Made by a program: the position numbers and the translations under genes. This document shows, piece by piece, positions 1 through 10,384 of a stretch of DNA of 64,000 bases (positions are counted from its first letter, which is position 1; each line of letters begins with the position of its first letter). Below the pieces are notes generated by a model. It was not told the DNA's origin. It searched no databases and worked only from the letters and a program-made list of their open reading frames with translations. Source of the stretch: Turnera subulata (taxonomy: Eukaryota; Streptophyta; Magnoliopsida; Malpighiales; Passifloraceae); contig JAKUCV010004273.1 in assembly GCA_028386065.3 (NCBI GenBank), positions 63,707-127,706 on the forward strand. The letters are read 5' to 3'.

Positions 1-356
1 TTAGTCTGAATTTCGTCCAAAAATTCGGATTAAAATAGTTCCTTATTTGTTTTTGGTCTTTATGGTATGTTTAGAGGAGTGAGGAGGAGGAGAACTGAAT
101 TAGGGAGAAGGGTGTGGGTAGGCTAAAAGTTAGGAGGCTCTGTGATTCTGAAAACAGGAGAAAAACTATTTAGGAAGGGTGTGGGAATCAAGCTGAGGCG
201 GAGTAATGAGGATCTAAACCGGAAAGGAAAGAACGAGAAAGGAAATAGGTGCCGACGGATATGGCGACATGACCGCCAGCACCTGGCGCGCTTGGTAGGA
301 TGACCGCCAGCACCTGGCGGACATCGCGAGAAGACCTCCATTGGTTGGCGGGCATC
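1..356 (+). repeat. Tat-type LTR fragment (U3 part)
   Basis: This segment is collinear with 10764-11090, which lies inside a Tat-type LTR starting at 10395. It carries GC-rich hairpins, for example CCGCCAGCACCTGGCGG near 303, in otherwise AT-rich DNA. The homology stops at 356, where a Gypsy LTR begins. It is therefore the part of an LTR left of a nested insertion; the LTR start lies outside the window. The open frame on the minus strand is not a gene. Confidence 0.75.
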
Positions 357-758
357 TGATGCAAATCACTTAGGCAAGCTTAGAGACTGGAAGAATAATG
401 CACGCCAAGGCGACAATGGAGGAAGCAATAACGACAAGCAAGGAACTTGGATGTATTCTAACAAGCTCAAAGTTCATCATCACAAGCTCACTTTTAGAAT
501 CATGTCCAAGATTCGTTCTCACAAGAAATTCAAGAAGAGATGGAGAATAAGCTTGGAGAAGAGTGGGGCAAATTGAATTGCTTGTGGCGTTTACAAGATT
601 CCTTGTGTTTATTACTCTATTGTTGCTTAACGCCTTTGTTGTGTTTTGAGGTGATAGAGGTAATCACTAAAGCTTTTGGTTGAATTGATTTCTGATCTTG
701 GTGACTCGATTGAATCGGAGGTGCTATCTAGCTTTGTTCTGGTAGTGTTGCCGTATCA
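357..758 (+). repeat. Ty3/Gypsy 5' LTR, 402 bp
   Basis: The segment starts TGATGC and ends GTATCA, so it has short inverted ends with TG...CA. Three bases after its end lies a sequence resembling the initiator-Met tRNA primer site. It interrupts the Tat LTR fragment at 356. The candidate left target duplication is gcatc (352-356); the right one cannot be seen because no 3' LTR of this element is in the window. The boundaries are inferred from terminal motifs and the primer site, not from an LTR pair. Confidence 0.6.
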
Positions 759-761
759 TCT

Positions 762-778
762 TGGTAGCGAAGCCTAGG
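762..778 (+). other. Primer binding site (tRNA-iMet-like)
   Basis: TGGTAGCGAAGCCTAGG lies three bases after the LTR end. It resembles the plant initiator-Met primer site TGGTATCAGAGC with several mismatches. Its position supports the LTR call. Confidence 0.45.
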
Positions 779-1712
779 TATCAATTTCAACTACGTATCC
801 CTTTAATTTCTGCAATTTCGTTTCAGCCTTTGTTCTTTGTTATTTAGTCGATATAGTAAAAAAAAAAATCAATTGTGTTGCCGACTAAATTAGTATTGTT
901 GTTATCCTTTTCTTCATTCAATTTAAGTGTTTTTGCCATTAGTCGATTTATAGTATTATAAAAAAAAAGGTGCAATTTGGCTGGTTGGTTGTCGATTTGG
1001 TGGCTGAATCCTTGGTATTGATTCATGTGTTGTCATCGTTCATTGGCCTTAGTCGATTTCAATTAGTCGATTGCTGAAATTAAAAAAAAAAAGAAGCAAG
1101 TTGCGATATGAGTTGCTGGTTTGTTGAATCGATTAATCAAGTGCTTTGAATTCTTGCTTGGTTAATTTCGCTGCAGTCTAATATCTTGATATATATTAAA
1201 AAAAAAAATTTCCGAGACAAAGGATAGGCAAGTCGACATTGGATATTGTTGTTTGCTGCAGAAAAATTGATTGACTTGTTGGGATACTTTCCGCGGGTTG
1301 ATTGTTAGGATATCTAGATTGGGAAGTTTTCTTTCTTTCTGCTTATTTGTTGTGTTTTTCTTTCAGCTTTTTCTAATTGAGCAATCTTTGTTTCATATTG
1401 TTCGATTACTGCAATATTCATCACATACAAGTTTCTTGTTCTTTGTGTGTGACTATCTTTTCTTTCCGGAGTTAATTTGCCTCTAGAATTCGAATTGTCT
1501 ATTTTTTCTTGATAGGGAATCTTTGACTCTTTCTTGAAGTGTTGCAGGTTTGTTTATTATTTGATAAGATTTACTGATCCCAAAGAATAAACAAAGTGAG
1601 ATTTCAAGAGAGGTAAAAGGCGAGTGTTTCATCGAATTGCCGCGAGAGAAAAACACGAGAGATACACGAGAGGAGCTTTTATTACTAACAAGTTTCTTGT
1701 AGGTACTAAACC
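779..1712 (+). other. Gypsy 5' leader, non-coding
   Basis: AT-rich leader between primer site and gag. It contains four poly-A runs of about 10-12 bases (near 858, 960, 1081, 1198), each followed by unrelated sequence, and repeated 'agtcgatt' words. No coding sequence is supported here. Confidence 0.5.
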
Positions 1713-2510
1713 ATGGTTGGATCAGGCGGAAGCAATACTGGTGAGGAGGCGTCCGCATCTATGGAGGTGTTGGAGAGGCTCTTTAAGCAAATGGATGCTC
1801 GTTTTGCTGAGATGAAACAAGAGCTGAGCGCTAGAATGGATCAACAAGCACAATCCATTCAAGAGCTTTCTACTGCAAGGGTGGCGCCAAGAGAGGAAGA
1901 ATTGCCTGATACTAGGCGTGTGCTGAATTCTCAAGTAAAGGAAGATGCTGTTGGGCAAAGGGATAAACTTTTCCATACTAGGTGTTTGGTTAATGACAAG
2001 GTTTGTAGCTTGATTATTGATGGAGGAAGCTGCACCAATATGGTTAGTTCAATGCTAGTGGATCGCATGGGATTGGCATGGCAAAAGCTTCCTAAACCTT
2101 ACAAGCTACAAAGGACGAATGACATGGGAGAAATCGAGGTAACCAAACAAGTCCTTATTCCTTTTTCCATTGGCCGATATTTTGACGAAGCATTGTGTGA
2201 TGTTGTGCCTATGGATACGTGTCATCTGTTGTTTGGTAAACCCTGGAAATATGATAGAAGAGTTGTGCATGATCGGTTCAAGAATTGGTATTCTTTTACC
2301 ATGGGTGAAAGGAGAGTTTCACTTGCACCCTTGTCTCCAAAAAAAGTTTATGAAGATCAAATGCATGTGAAGAGGAGTGTGGAGGCATGGCAAAAGGAGA
2401 AAGAGGCCGAATCTTGTAACACTAGTGAGAACGAGAGGAAGGCTGAGAGCACTGCCAAACAAAACCAAAAACAGGGTGCAATGCCGAAATTAAAAAAAAA
2501 TCACACATAG
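1713..2510 (+). pseudogene. Collapsed Gypsy gag-protease frame
   Basis: A 265-codon open frame. Residues about 15-55 form a charged, heptad-rich segment typical of the gag N terminus. From about residue 85 the frame is a retroviral-type aspartic protease: the active site reads D-G-G-S (2019-2030) instead of D-S/T-G, followed by the usual region ending in a G-K-P-W-like motif. The gag capsid core and zinc knuckle that normally separate these parts (several hundred residues) are missing, so gag and protease are fused by an internal deletion. Reverse transcriptase, RNase H and integrase are absent downstream. The protease resembles chromovirus-like Gypsy elements, by memory of the family only. 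The ATG at 1713 directly follows the leader and suits the start. The product is unlikely to support mobility. Confidence 0.75.
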
Positions 2511-3085
2511 CAAATTTCAAAGAAAATAAACAAATACTAGAGTACCCCAAACTGAAACTAAGCTATATGGTAAGAGGGGGTTATCTAAAGTAAACTCTCC
2601 AAACCGATTGGGGGAGGGGGTAGTGGATTGTGTAGACGGGATTGATCAGTTCCTATATAAACAAGTCTAGTCCTCTTATTTTGCTGAATTAGCCATTGGG
2701 TAGGTGGAATGACCTAATCAAATTTTTGTTGTCAACAGCCTCAGCCTGTACACAGCACAACATCAGTCCTGTACAGCCTCAGTCTATGATAACATAGTCA
2801 AAAAGATCGACCTAATCAAAATGCAAACTAACACAGGCTCATCCTGTGTGTGTTAGCACGTAAGCCACCAAAACAACTCTTATTGTAAAGCGTCATGAAA
2901 TGCAAAGATGTAAAGGGTTTAGAACTTCCCTGGCTAAATTCTGACTTTTTAATTCCTTTTCTCATCGATTTGCAGCACCTAGAGGTTAGCAACACAAGAA
3001 AAACACACAAAGAAAATAAAAAGAACAAAAGAAAAATAAAAAAGCCTAACAAATCCAAATAAAAGGTAATAGTATCAAGCACCAG
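2511..3085. other. Junction of two Gypsy remnants, non-coding
   Basis: The plus-strand Gypsy element decays into unassigned sequence after 2510; a TATA-like tatataaac at 2655 is the only promoter-like word. From about 2700 the minus strand reads as the T-rich leader that follows the primer site of the Athila-like element at 3086. The exact junction is not visible. The words CAGCCTCAGCCTGT and ACAGCCTCAGTCTA recur and also occur in the adjoining LTR. No gene is supported. Confidence 0.4.
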
Positions 3086-3103
3086 TCCCCGGCAACGGCG
3101 CCA
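3086..3103 (-). other. Primer binding site, tRNA-Asp type
   Basis: On the minus strand this reads TGGCGCCGTTGCCGGGGA, the sequence expected for priming by plant tRNA-Asp and usual in Athila-type Gypsy elements. It lies six bases from the LTR at 3110-5220 and fixes its orientation. Confidence 0.85.
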
Positions 3104-3109
3104 AAAACT

Positions 3110-5220
3110 TGATGCGTGCTGTCGCAACTGGTTTCTGCAAGTGCACAGGGTTGTTGTAGTACTTTATCAAGGTCGTATCCACAGGGACTGGGTTGATCCT
3201 GTTATCCTTCAAATAGACAAATTAGGCTCGAAAATGAACAATAAGAATGGATTTTGGGTGAATTGAAATATAAAGTAAGCAATGAAATAAAACTAACAGC
3301 AGAATTAAAATAGGAAGAGATCAGATTAAGTGAAGTCTTAGGGATCCGGGGTTCACATTCCTTGATTTTATGCTTTAAATTGCTCAACAGCCTCATCACA
3401 GGCTGAGCCTGTGGGTGAGGCTGTGACTACTGAGATGTCACGATGGGGCTCCCAACCTAAGGTACTATCAACGGTTTTTGATATTATTAATAGTTCCCTA
3501 AGCTTCCATCTACCCCTGTCACTAGAGTAGACGTCCACTTAAGGATGAAGTTTAATGTTGGTGCTAATACCCGCAGTCTCTCCCTATCTTCTTTCGAACG
3601 TCTAAGGTGTCAAGGCTGACTATTGTAGGTCTAGCACTCCTGGCTTCTCCTTTCGGTCCTTCACCAGGCTGCTACTAAATTAAGAGGATGCTACCCAATA
3701 ATCAATCAAGAATCAAATTAGGAATTGTGTTATCTCTTGACTATGCTGTTCACGGACTGAGGTTGTGCTGGGCACAGCTTGAGGCTGTTGACAGCAAGGG
3801 AGTCAATTATATGATTGGTTCTTGCAGGCGCTCTCAACCTATACTGCACCCATTTGCTTTCGCTCACAGGTGCCTCCCATGGCTCTCATCTTCCTGGTGA
3901 TTCCGTAATTAGTTCCTAACTCTGTCACAAGCTAAAAACTAAGGTTTGGTTGTTGTTGTTCTAATAACTATGGTTTCTCCTTTCGGTCCTTCACCTAGCT
4001 ACTTGTAATCATGCAAGGGTTTGACGGTAACTCAAACATGTATCAAGTGTGCAACAAACAAAACAAGAAAACGGGATAAGAACATATAAAGAGCAATTTA
4101 TTACGATAAAACCAGGGATATGTTGCACCCCTTCAACCTAAGAGGGGTTGTTTAATTCATCCCCAGAAATACAAGAATAGCAAAAACAAATGAAAGCATT
4201 GGGTTAGGAACAACTTGGAGGCTAGGGGCAACACGATTTCTACAGCAAAAGCTGCAGAATCGTGTGCCCCTTGAAAACCCAAGTTCTTGGTTTTTCACCC
4301 CTGTTCCAGACCTTCAATGGTGGCTTGGGTATTTTCTGGGTTATGCGGTTGTTCCGGATATGGTTCCTCTTCGTCATTTTTTGTAGATGCAGCTCCCTCC
4401 TCTCTTGCTCTCAACTTGCTAAAAGGTATGGGCATTTGGGCAAGTTCGCTTGTCAGTTCCTCCAGCGTGTGTGCCAGGATAGGCATGATGGGCAGCAAGT
4501 TGATTGGTGGATTGTGAGTTCCAAGGCACCCTTTGCAGAGGATAATTGTTCTTTAAGGTGGATTCCCTCTGAGTGTCATGTGCCTATCCCTTTTTCCTCT
4601 GGAAAGTCCACTGGGAACGTGAGGAGAATGTTTGTTTATGTTAGTGGAGCAGGTGGTGCTAGTGGTGAAATTTTATATTCCTCCAATGATTTCTGAATTT
4701 TACAGGATGCACAGGTTGGGGCTGTTGATGCACAGGCTGATGCTGTGACAGATCTATTTGCAGCTCTCATTCAATTTCTCCTCCAGTTGATTTCAGTCTC
4801 TTCTCTGTAGAAGATGAAACGTCATAGGTTCTCTTTGGATAGAGGTGAGGATTGTGAGTTTCAGTGGGGATCTTGTGATTTGAAGATGGTATGTGGCCTT
4901 CAAGTGAAACTGCAGTGAACACAGCCTCATCCACAGGCTCAAGGGTTCTGCAACAGGCTCATGCTGTGGCTGAGGCACAGGGGATAGGCTCACAGGTTCT
5001 GCAACAGGCTCATGCTGTGGCTGAGGCTGTATCTTCAAATTCTTCAATGAAATCTTCCCGAATTGGTCGAAACGCACCTGAAATCACTAATCACGTAGTA
5101 AGGGGTGGGATTATAGGAAATATGATGAAATAGTGCATATGGAGGCGTATGATCATAATGAAATATGAGCAATTTATCTCTAAAATCTTGCCTAAAACTA
5201 CGCATATTTCACACTCATCA
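3110..5220 (-). repeat. Athila-like 5' LTR, minus strand, 2.1 kb
   Basis: On the minus strand the segment begins TGATGAGTG at 5220 and ends ACGCATCA at 3110, next to a tRNA-Asp primer site. Terminal TGAT...ATCA inverted ends and length fit Athila-type LTRs. The internal region of the element is cut off below about 2700, so only the LTR and part of the leader survive. The first bases beyond the LTR, gagcc (5221-5225), would be one copy of the target duplication. The small open frames at 4262-4696 and 4891-5133 lie within the LTR and are not taken as genes. Confidence 0.7.
4920..5035. repeat. GGCTGAGGCTGTG-type minisatellite in LTR
   Basis: Two adjacent units of about 48 bp share GCAACAGGCTCATGCTGTGG. 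Variants of the same words (cacaggctgatgctgtga, acagcctcatcc) are scattered from about 2740 to 5030 on both sides of the LTR boundary, so the motif spreads across LTR and leader. Confidence 0.6.
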
Positions 5221-5349
5221 GAGCCTTCAGAGATGATAAAGGAAGTTGGTCCACTTCTATTAGAGCTACTCCAGCAATGCACAGAGGAGGGGTTGCCCAA
5301 ATCAGTGGATCCACAATGGCCTTCTAAAAATTCCAAGGGTCAGGGAAAC
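5221..5349 (+). repeat. Tat-1 internal fragment, left of solo LTR
   Basis: This piece lies between the Athila-like LTR and the solo Copia LTR and continues after 6727 once the solo LTR and one target-site copy are removed. The plus strand is open (to 5355), but I cannot assign the peptide to a domain. It is presumed part of the Tat-type element that follows. Confidence 0.35.
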
Positions 5350-5385
5350 TGTTAAGATATATGCCCTACGCTAGAGGAGGAGGAT

Positions 5386-5386
<1 letters not shown>

Positions 5387-5441
<55 letters not shown>
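5387..5441. repeat. Uninterrupted G homopolymer, 55 bases
   Basis: Fifty-five consecutive G residues within the solo Copia LTR. Mononucleotide G/C tracts of this length are rare in plants and difficult to sequence, so the exact length is uncertain and could be an assembly artefact. The proline-rich minus-strand open frame here is only a product of the run. Confidence 0.85.
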
Positions 5442-6047
5442 CGAATAGCGTTTTAAGGATGTATTGAAAATTTGCAGGAAATAATTGTGGAATGAAAGAG
5501 AAAAAGGACACACCGAATTTTTATACTGGTTCACACACACAACTTGTGGCTAATCCAGTCCTCTGAGAGGCTCTCTCGAAGATTTCACTATCTACGTTAA
5601 GCTTCTAGGTGCTTAACAAGCCGTTTACAACCTGAGAGTTCAAGCCACATGAACCTCAACACTCCTGCTTGAAGATACCTCACTTCAAGACCTCTCACAC
5701 AGAAAGAAACCCTCTTCCTATGAATCACAAACAAGGGAATAAACCTCCCTTCAGGTGTATAACAACACTCACAACACTCAAAATTGAAACTCTCTCAAAG
5801 AGTAGATATTGAGTAACAATGTAAGCTCTATAAGATAACTCTCAATTCTCAAGGATATTTGCTCATGATAAAAACTTGTATGAATGTACAACAATGAATG
5901 CTTAATGTATGGAGAGTTGATTGTTTATAAACAGAGGTGTAACATCTCTATTTATTTTTCTGAAAACTTATATGGCCGTTGGGAAATCATTCCAAAACAC
6001 CTTTTGACAAAATAATATAGAAAGCTGCAAAAAGTTTCTGATCATAA

Positions 6048-6440
6048 CAGCACAACATCGATGTTTCGAATCACAACATCGATGTTTGGCCAGTAAATAT
6101 AAATTTTTGGTCCAACGGTCACTAAAACATCAATGTTTGCAAAAGGAAAATCGATGTTTTGGAAATCTGCCAAAACAATTTGAAACCAATCTTCATGAGA
6201 ACATCGATGTTTTTTTGAGTTCTGCGAAAATGGTTTGAAAGCATCAATTTGAAGGAACATCGATGTTTTGATTAAGAACATCGATATTTTAAGCTATTGC
6301 CCAAAACATTTTAAGTGCAACGGTCACAAGAACATCGATGTTTGGGAAGCCAACATCGATGTTCTGAGCTACTGTCTCTTTTGATAATTCTTTTGGAAGG
6401 CAGGAACATCGATGTTGTGAAATCAAACATCGATGTTTAA
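6048..6440. repeat. ACATCGATGT palindrome cluster in solo LTR
   Basis: About a dozen exact or near copies of the palindromic decamer ACATCGATGT, usually continued by T, at irregular spacing of about 15-60 bases. It lies inside the solo LTR. A similar array occurs in the leader of the Copia element at 44094-52286. Confidence 0.85.
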
Positions 6441-6874
6441 TGCTCAAAAATTATTTTCAAGATTGAAAAGGAAATGCTATTTGATGCATGAAAAAAATTG
6501 ATTTTGTTTGAGCTAACATCTCAGGAGATTTGAGTGTTTAACCTTGTACAATTATGTTCCTAAATCTTCTTGTTTGTCACTTCAATTCTTGTGCTCTTTT
6601 TCACTTTAATCCTGTGCTCTTTGATCGATGTCTTTTTTCTTCGAGTTTGTCATCATTTTGAATCATGAGTCGGTTTGTCAATATCAAAACCTGTATGAGA
6701 CAAGGAGACATTAGTTCTAACAGAAACCATTGTGATAAGGGGCATAATGAGGAAATAGTGAAGGTATTTATGGATACGCTCACGGGTGGAACCGCCGTAA
6801 ATCAAGATGGGCAAGGAGTAGACAAGTTCGGCTGTGAGGAAGAAATAACCCCATGAAATCGACCATCTGAGGGA

Positions 6875-7282
6875 ATGTGTTGCCACCGGATCTCCCTAAA
6901 TAATGGACGACGACTACAAGAGTTGGAAGAAAGGGTGCAAAGCTTAGAACGAATGGTGCATGGACCTTCATTACATGCTGGACCGAGACCAAGGAACTTC
7001 ACACCCCTCCCCATGTCACTGGGGAAAATGCTCGAGATATGTATGAAGAAGAACCTACTACAACCCTTGGAACCAAAGCCGCACCAGGCGATAAGAGGGG
7101 ATCTGAAAGTATTCTGTGACTTCCATCAAGTACGCGGCCATACCACGAATATTTTCTTCAGACTCTGTCATGAACTGCAAGATCTGATCGATGCAAAGCT
7201 GCTGAGTGCGCTTAATGAGAATGGGAATTTAATGAAGGAACCGAGGAATGGCATAGGGCAAGGCCATATGAGGATGGAATAA
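6875..7282 (+). pseudogene. Tat/Ogre-type gag C-terminal remnant
   Basis: A 135-codon open frame. Residues about 79-110 read C-D-F-H-Q-V-R-G-H-T-T, then a Phe pair where a Cys would be expected, then a L-Q-D-L-I-D-A-K motif. This arrangement (CxxHxxxxGHxTxxC followed by QDLIDA) is the gag zinc-finger region of Tat/Ogre-type Gypsy elements as I know them; the final metal-binding Cys is lost. Residues about 15-30 look like the short coiled stretch found upstream in such gags. No protease or reverse transcriptase follows: the sequence passes directly into the non-coding 3' part. The frame start is not trustworthy. Confidence 0.65.
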
Positions 7283-8814
7283 GTGGTTTTATCTTTCAAT
7301 GGATGTACTTTGACTTGCAACAGAAATAAAATTGCAATATTCTCACCCCTTGTAGACATATGTAGCATAATTTCATAATGTTCCATTGGAACCTACTTAG
7401 AAACTCTTCAAAAGAACTACGAAGACCTGATTTTGCGAATATAACCCAAACACCTACCTGCATTCCATCAACCTTGACTTGTTTTCGAGCACTCACCCTC
7501 ACTAACCTTTAAACACACACCCTACGTCACCATCAAACACCCTTCCAATCTAACCTTCATGTTAACCCTACCACATCTACCTTGAACACTTGTCTAGAAG
7601 AGTCTTTTTTCAAAGACGAATCTAGTTTCTGGAAAAATTCTAGCCAAACGCACTTGTTCGCAAAAGGGGTCACCCCTCTCGAAAAAGAAAGTAAAAAAAA
7701 AAAAGAAAAAGAAAGAGGAAATGGCCACTAGCACCTGAATCTGGAATAAAAGAAAGAGTCATAACGAACAAAGCAAGTGTTCTCCTGCTACCCTTTGTCT
7801 TCTATCAAACACCATTCTACCCAACACTGTCATGAAAGACACTTCGAGCTTAAACACCACATTCACAGATACGTAGGTAACCCGGCAACGAATCTGGTCT
7901 GTTTGGTTTCTAGGTTGGTTCAATGGATAACATTGGAGTATATGCTTCATATGCCATAGGGGTCTTCAAGTGCTAATCATGGTATTGTCGTCATGTTAGG
8001 AGAAAAACGAGAGCATTCCCTACTGAACGGATTTGATTGGTGGTTGGCTTATCTTTCTTGGTGGAATGGTTTGGCAGTCGAATAGGTCTCCTCGACGATT
8101 GAAGATAGCTTCACTCCTCTCGTCAGTTCTTTAGTTCTCTGATGATACCACATTCCAAGGGATTCTTGGATTCCTCACTAATCCCCCCTGAAGTCCATGG
8201 TCTGCTTCTCCAATGGTCATCAGATTATATCCGGCCTGAATGATCCCCGTCTTCCCCGACCATAGTAATCATAGTGTTCACGACCACTATCCCCGCATGA
8301 AAAAGGAGAGAAAATGAGAATAAAGAAAAGAAAAGAAAAGAAAAGGAGAGAGTCCGCTAGGTTGAAAACCCGAAAGGGCGGCCTAGGCAAAAGTTAGGAC
8401 CAAGATGAGAACGAGGATAGTAGCCAACGGTTAAGACGTACTCGCGCACTTGGTCATATTGCTCCTCGAATGAAGACTGAATGCTAAATCGACTATGCAC
8501 AGCCATATATCTTTAAAGGGATTTCCACTCACTTTTCTATTTTTCTTGGCCAGAGGATTCACCATCCATTCAGTAAGGAATGTTCACCCATTAGGCCCCG
8601 GTTGGAATTCGAGTGAATGAGTTCCTAGTTATTGGGAGTCCTTCCTTTGGCTTTTGCATTTCAATAGGATGATCTGGTTTTGTTTTTTGAAATCATTTGA
8701 CTTTGACCTTGGCTCAAGTAATTTCCAAAATTCATGCATCATGTTTAGGGTATTTTTGCATACTACGAAGAGAGCATTTGCATTCAGAAAAGAGAGCAAA
8801 ATTCACCGACATCA

Positions 8815-9015
8815 TGAAGCATTTGCATAAGGGAGGGAGAAAAGGAAGGAGAAAATGGGCAGAAGGAGAAGGAAAAGACTAAGCGAGTGACAGGATGAGG
8901 GAAGGGAATAAGAGCAAATTCGAGAAAAGGAAAAGAGGGGAAGAGAAAAGAGGAAGAAAAGAGGGAGAGGAAGGAAAAAAAGAGAGCTGAAGGAGGAAGG
9001 GAGAGGGAGGATAAA
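8815..9015 (+). repeat. About 200 bp polypurine tract
   Basis: The plus strand is almost pure A and G, for example agaggggaagagaaaagagg, with very few pyrimidines. A weaker version is found at the equivalent place of Tat-2 (about 16830-16870). Open frames crossing it on the minus strand are composition artefacts. Confidence 0.8.
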
Positions 9016-9414
9016 CATGTTATGGCATTTGCATGTAGAAACTAGGGGCATCCCCCATGCATTGAGTGGACGACACATTTAGGCATGCCCATGCATCATA
9101 AAGACATAGACATGGGTCCCTTTGGCAAGGTGGATTTAGTCGATGGAAATGGGGAGAGACGACATTAGAGACTCACCATCTTGTGTAGACTGGTATACCC
9201 TAGGTTGTTAAGTCAAAGGAGCATGGCATGCCCAAGTTTGTAAACCATTGTGATTAGATTTAAAAATTTCAGCCGCAGGAAAAGGGCATGTCGTGCTTTG
9301 GATTTTAGACTTGTCAAAATGGACGCCTCGCATCAAGAGTATGAGTTGCCTCGAACGGGCTCTAAAAGCAAGGTTGAGAATGTAGTGGGCCCTGATTTTG
9401 AAAATATTGATTTC

Positions 9415-9930
9415 ATGGGGCATGCTGCCCCATGATTTGAGTTAATTTTTAGGGGGCATGCTACCCCAGTTACGTGTTATGTTTTTCGGGGCATGCAACC
9501 CTACGTTATGAGTGAAGTTTTTCGGGGCATGCTACCCCAAATATGTGTTTTGTTCCCAGAGCATGCTACCCCTCTATGTGATGTAAGTGATTTCTTGGGG
9601 CATGGTACGCTGTTATGTTATGTATGTAGTTTCCCGGGGCATGCTACCCCGTTATGTGATGCATTTTTCGGGGCATCACACCCCAAGTATGTGTTTTTTT
9701 CCCGAGGTATGCTACCCCGTTATGTATGTGGTTTCCTAGGGGATGCTACCCCATGTATTGATTTTTCGGGGCATGCTACCCGACGTTTTTGTGAGATTTA
9801 CTTGGGGAATGCAACCCCATTCTGAATCAATCTGTGGGGCATGCTACCCCATTCCCGGGGCATGAAACCCCATTGCTGGAGACGACTTCCTGTGGGGCAT
9901 GCTACCTCGAGGGGTATGTAATGCACCCAG
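9415..9930. repeat. Array of GGGGCATGCTACCCC near-palindromes
   Basis: About 15 copies of a 15-bp near-palindrome, consensus GGGGCATGCTACCCC, spaced about 20-45 bp apart (for example near 9418, 9454, 9523, 9636, 9768, 9835, 9893). Spacers vary but often contain 'tatgtg' and 'tttttc'. Related words appear at 17072-17150, 17258 and 18735-18820 in Tat-2. It lies in the 3' untranslated part of Tat-1. Confidence 0.85.
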
Positions 9931-10074
9931 AATTGATTGATGGCTGATGAGAAAAGGTATATGGTGCCATGGGAGGGATGAGAAGATTCCCGCAGTCGAA
10001 CCCAGAAGTGAGAGAAACCCCGAGTCCCTGTGGGAGGACGAAAAATCCCGAACCAAACCCAAGTTCCCCAGGGA

Positions 10075-10280
10075 GGACGGCTAAAATCCCTAGTTGGTGA
10101 GGATGAGAGGATTCCTTGTTAGCGACCCGATAGATGAGATGATTCTACCAAACCCAATTCAAACACCTGAGTTCCCCAGGGAGGACGGCTAAAATCCCTA
10201 GTTAGTGAGGTTGAGATGATTCCTTGTTAGCGGCCCGGTAGATGAGATGATTCTACCGAAACTCGGGAAGAGATGATTCC
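10075..10280 (+). repeat. gatgagatgattcc repeat cluster, Tat-1
   Basis: Four or five variants of 'gatgagatgattcc' with 'ccgatagatgagatgattctacc' type partners, plus two copies of 'caagttccccagggaggacggctaaaatccc'-like text in shorter form (aggacggctaaaatccc at 10075 and 10183). The same words form a larger array in Tat-2. Confidence 0.7.
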
Positions 10281-10384
10281 CGACCCATGGCACATACATG
10301 TCATCATCAGCATCAGCACATACTCCGTCAAATTTGGGTATTCTCTTGTCGTTGTTTGTCTACAGTTCCTAAAGACTCACCAAC

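Larger units (their letters stand above)
5350..6722 (-). mobile_element. Solo Ty1/Copia LTR with perfect 5-bp TSD
   Basis: On the minus strand the element begins TGTTAGAACTAATGTC and ends ATATATCTTAACA, typical Copia LTR ends. It is flanked by gaaac at 5345-5349 and gaaac at 6723-6727, a perfect 5-bp target duplication. Nothing internal is left, so recombination between two LTRs probably removed the rest. It contains a 55-base G run and an array of ACATCGATGT-like words. It sits inside the remains of the Tat-1 element. Confidence 0.9.
7283..10384 (+). other. Tat-1 non-coding 3' region
   Basis: No coding sequence is supported. The segment is broadly collinear with about 15170-19291 of the second Tat element: both contain the landmarks 'cgaagacctgatttt', 'gggtccgctaggttgaaaac' and a short run of 'gatgagatgattcc' words before the LTR. 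This shows that both copies belong to one family that lacks pol in this region. A polypurine tract and two short-repeat arrays inside it are listed separately. Confidence 0.6.

Noticed and set aside
5352..5540. Minus-strand proline-rich frame
   Set aside because: The proline run is the translated G homopolymer inside a solo LTR.
8812..9078. Minus-strand frame rich in Leu, Phe, Ser and Pro
   Set aside because: It is a direct consequence of the polypurine tract.
9415..9930. CRISPR-like array
   Set aside because: Spaced palindromic words resemble one superficially, but spacing is irregular, words drift and the context is a plant retrotransposon.
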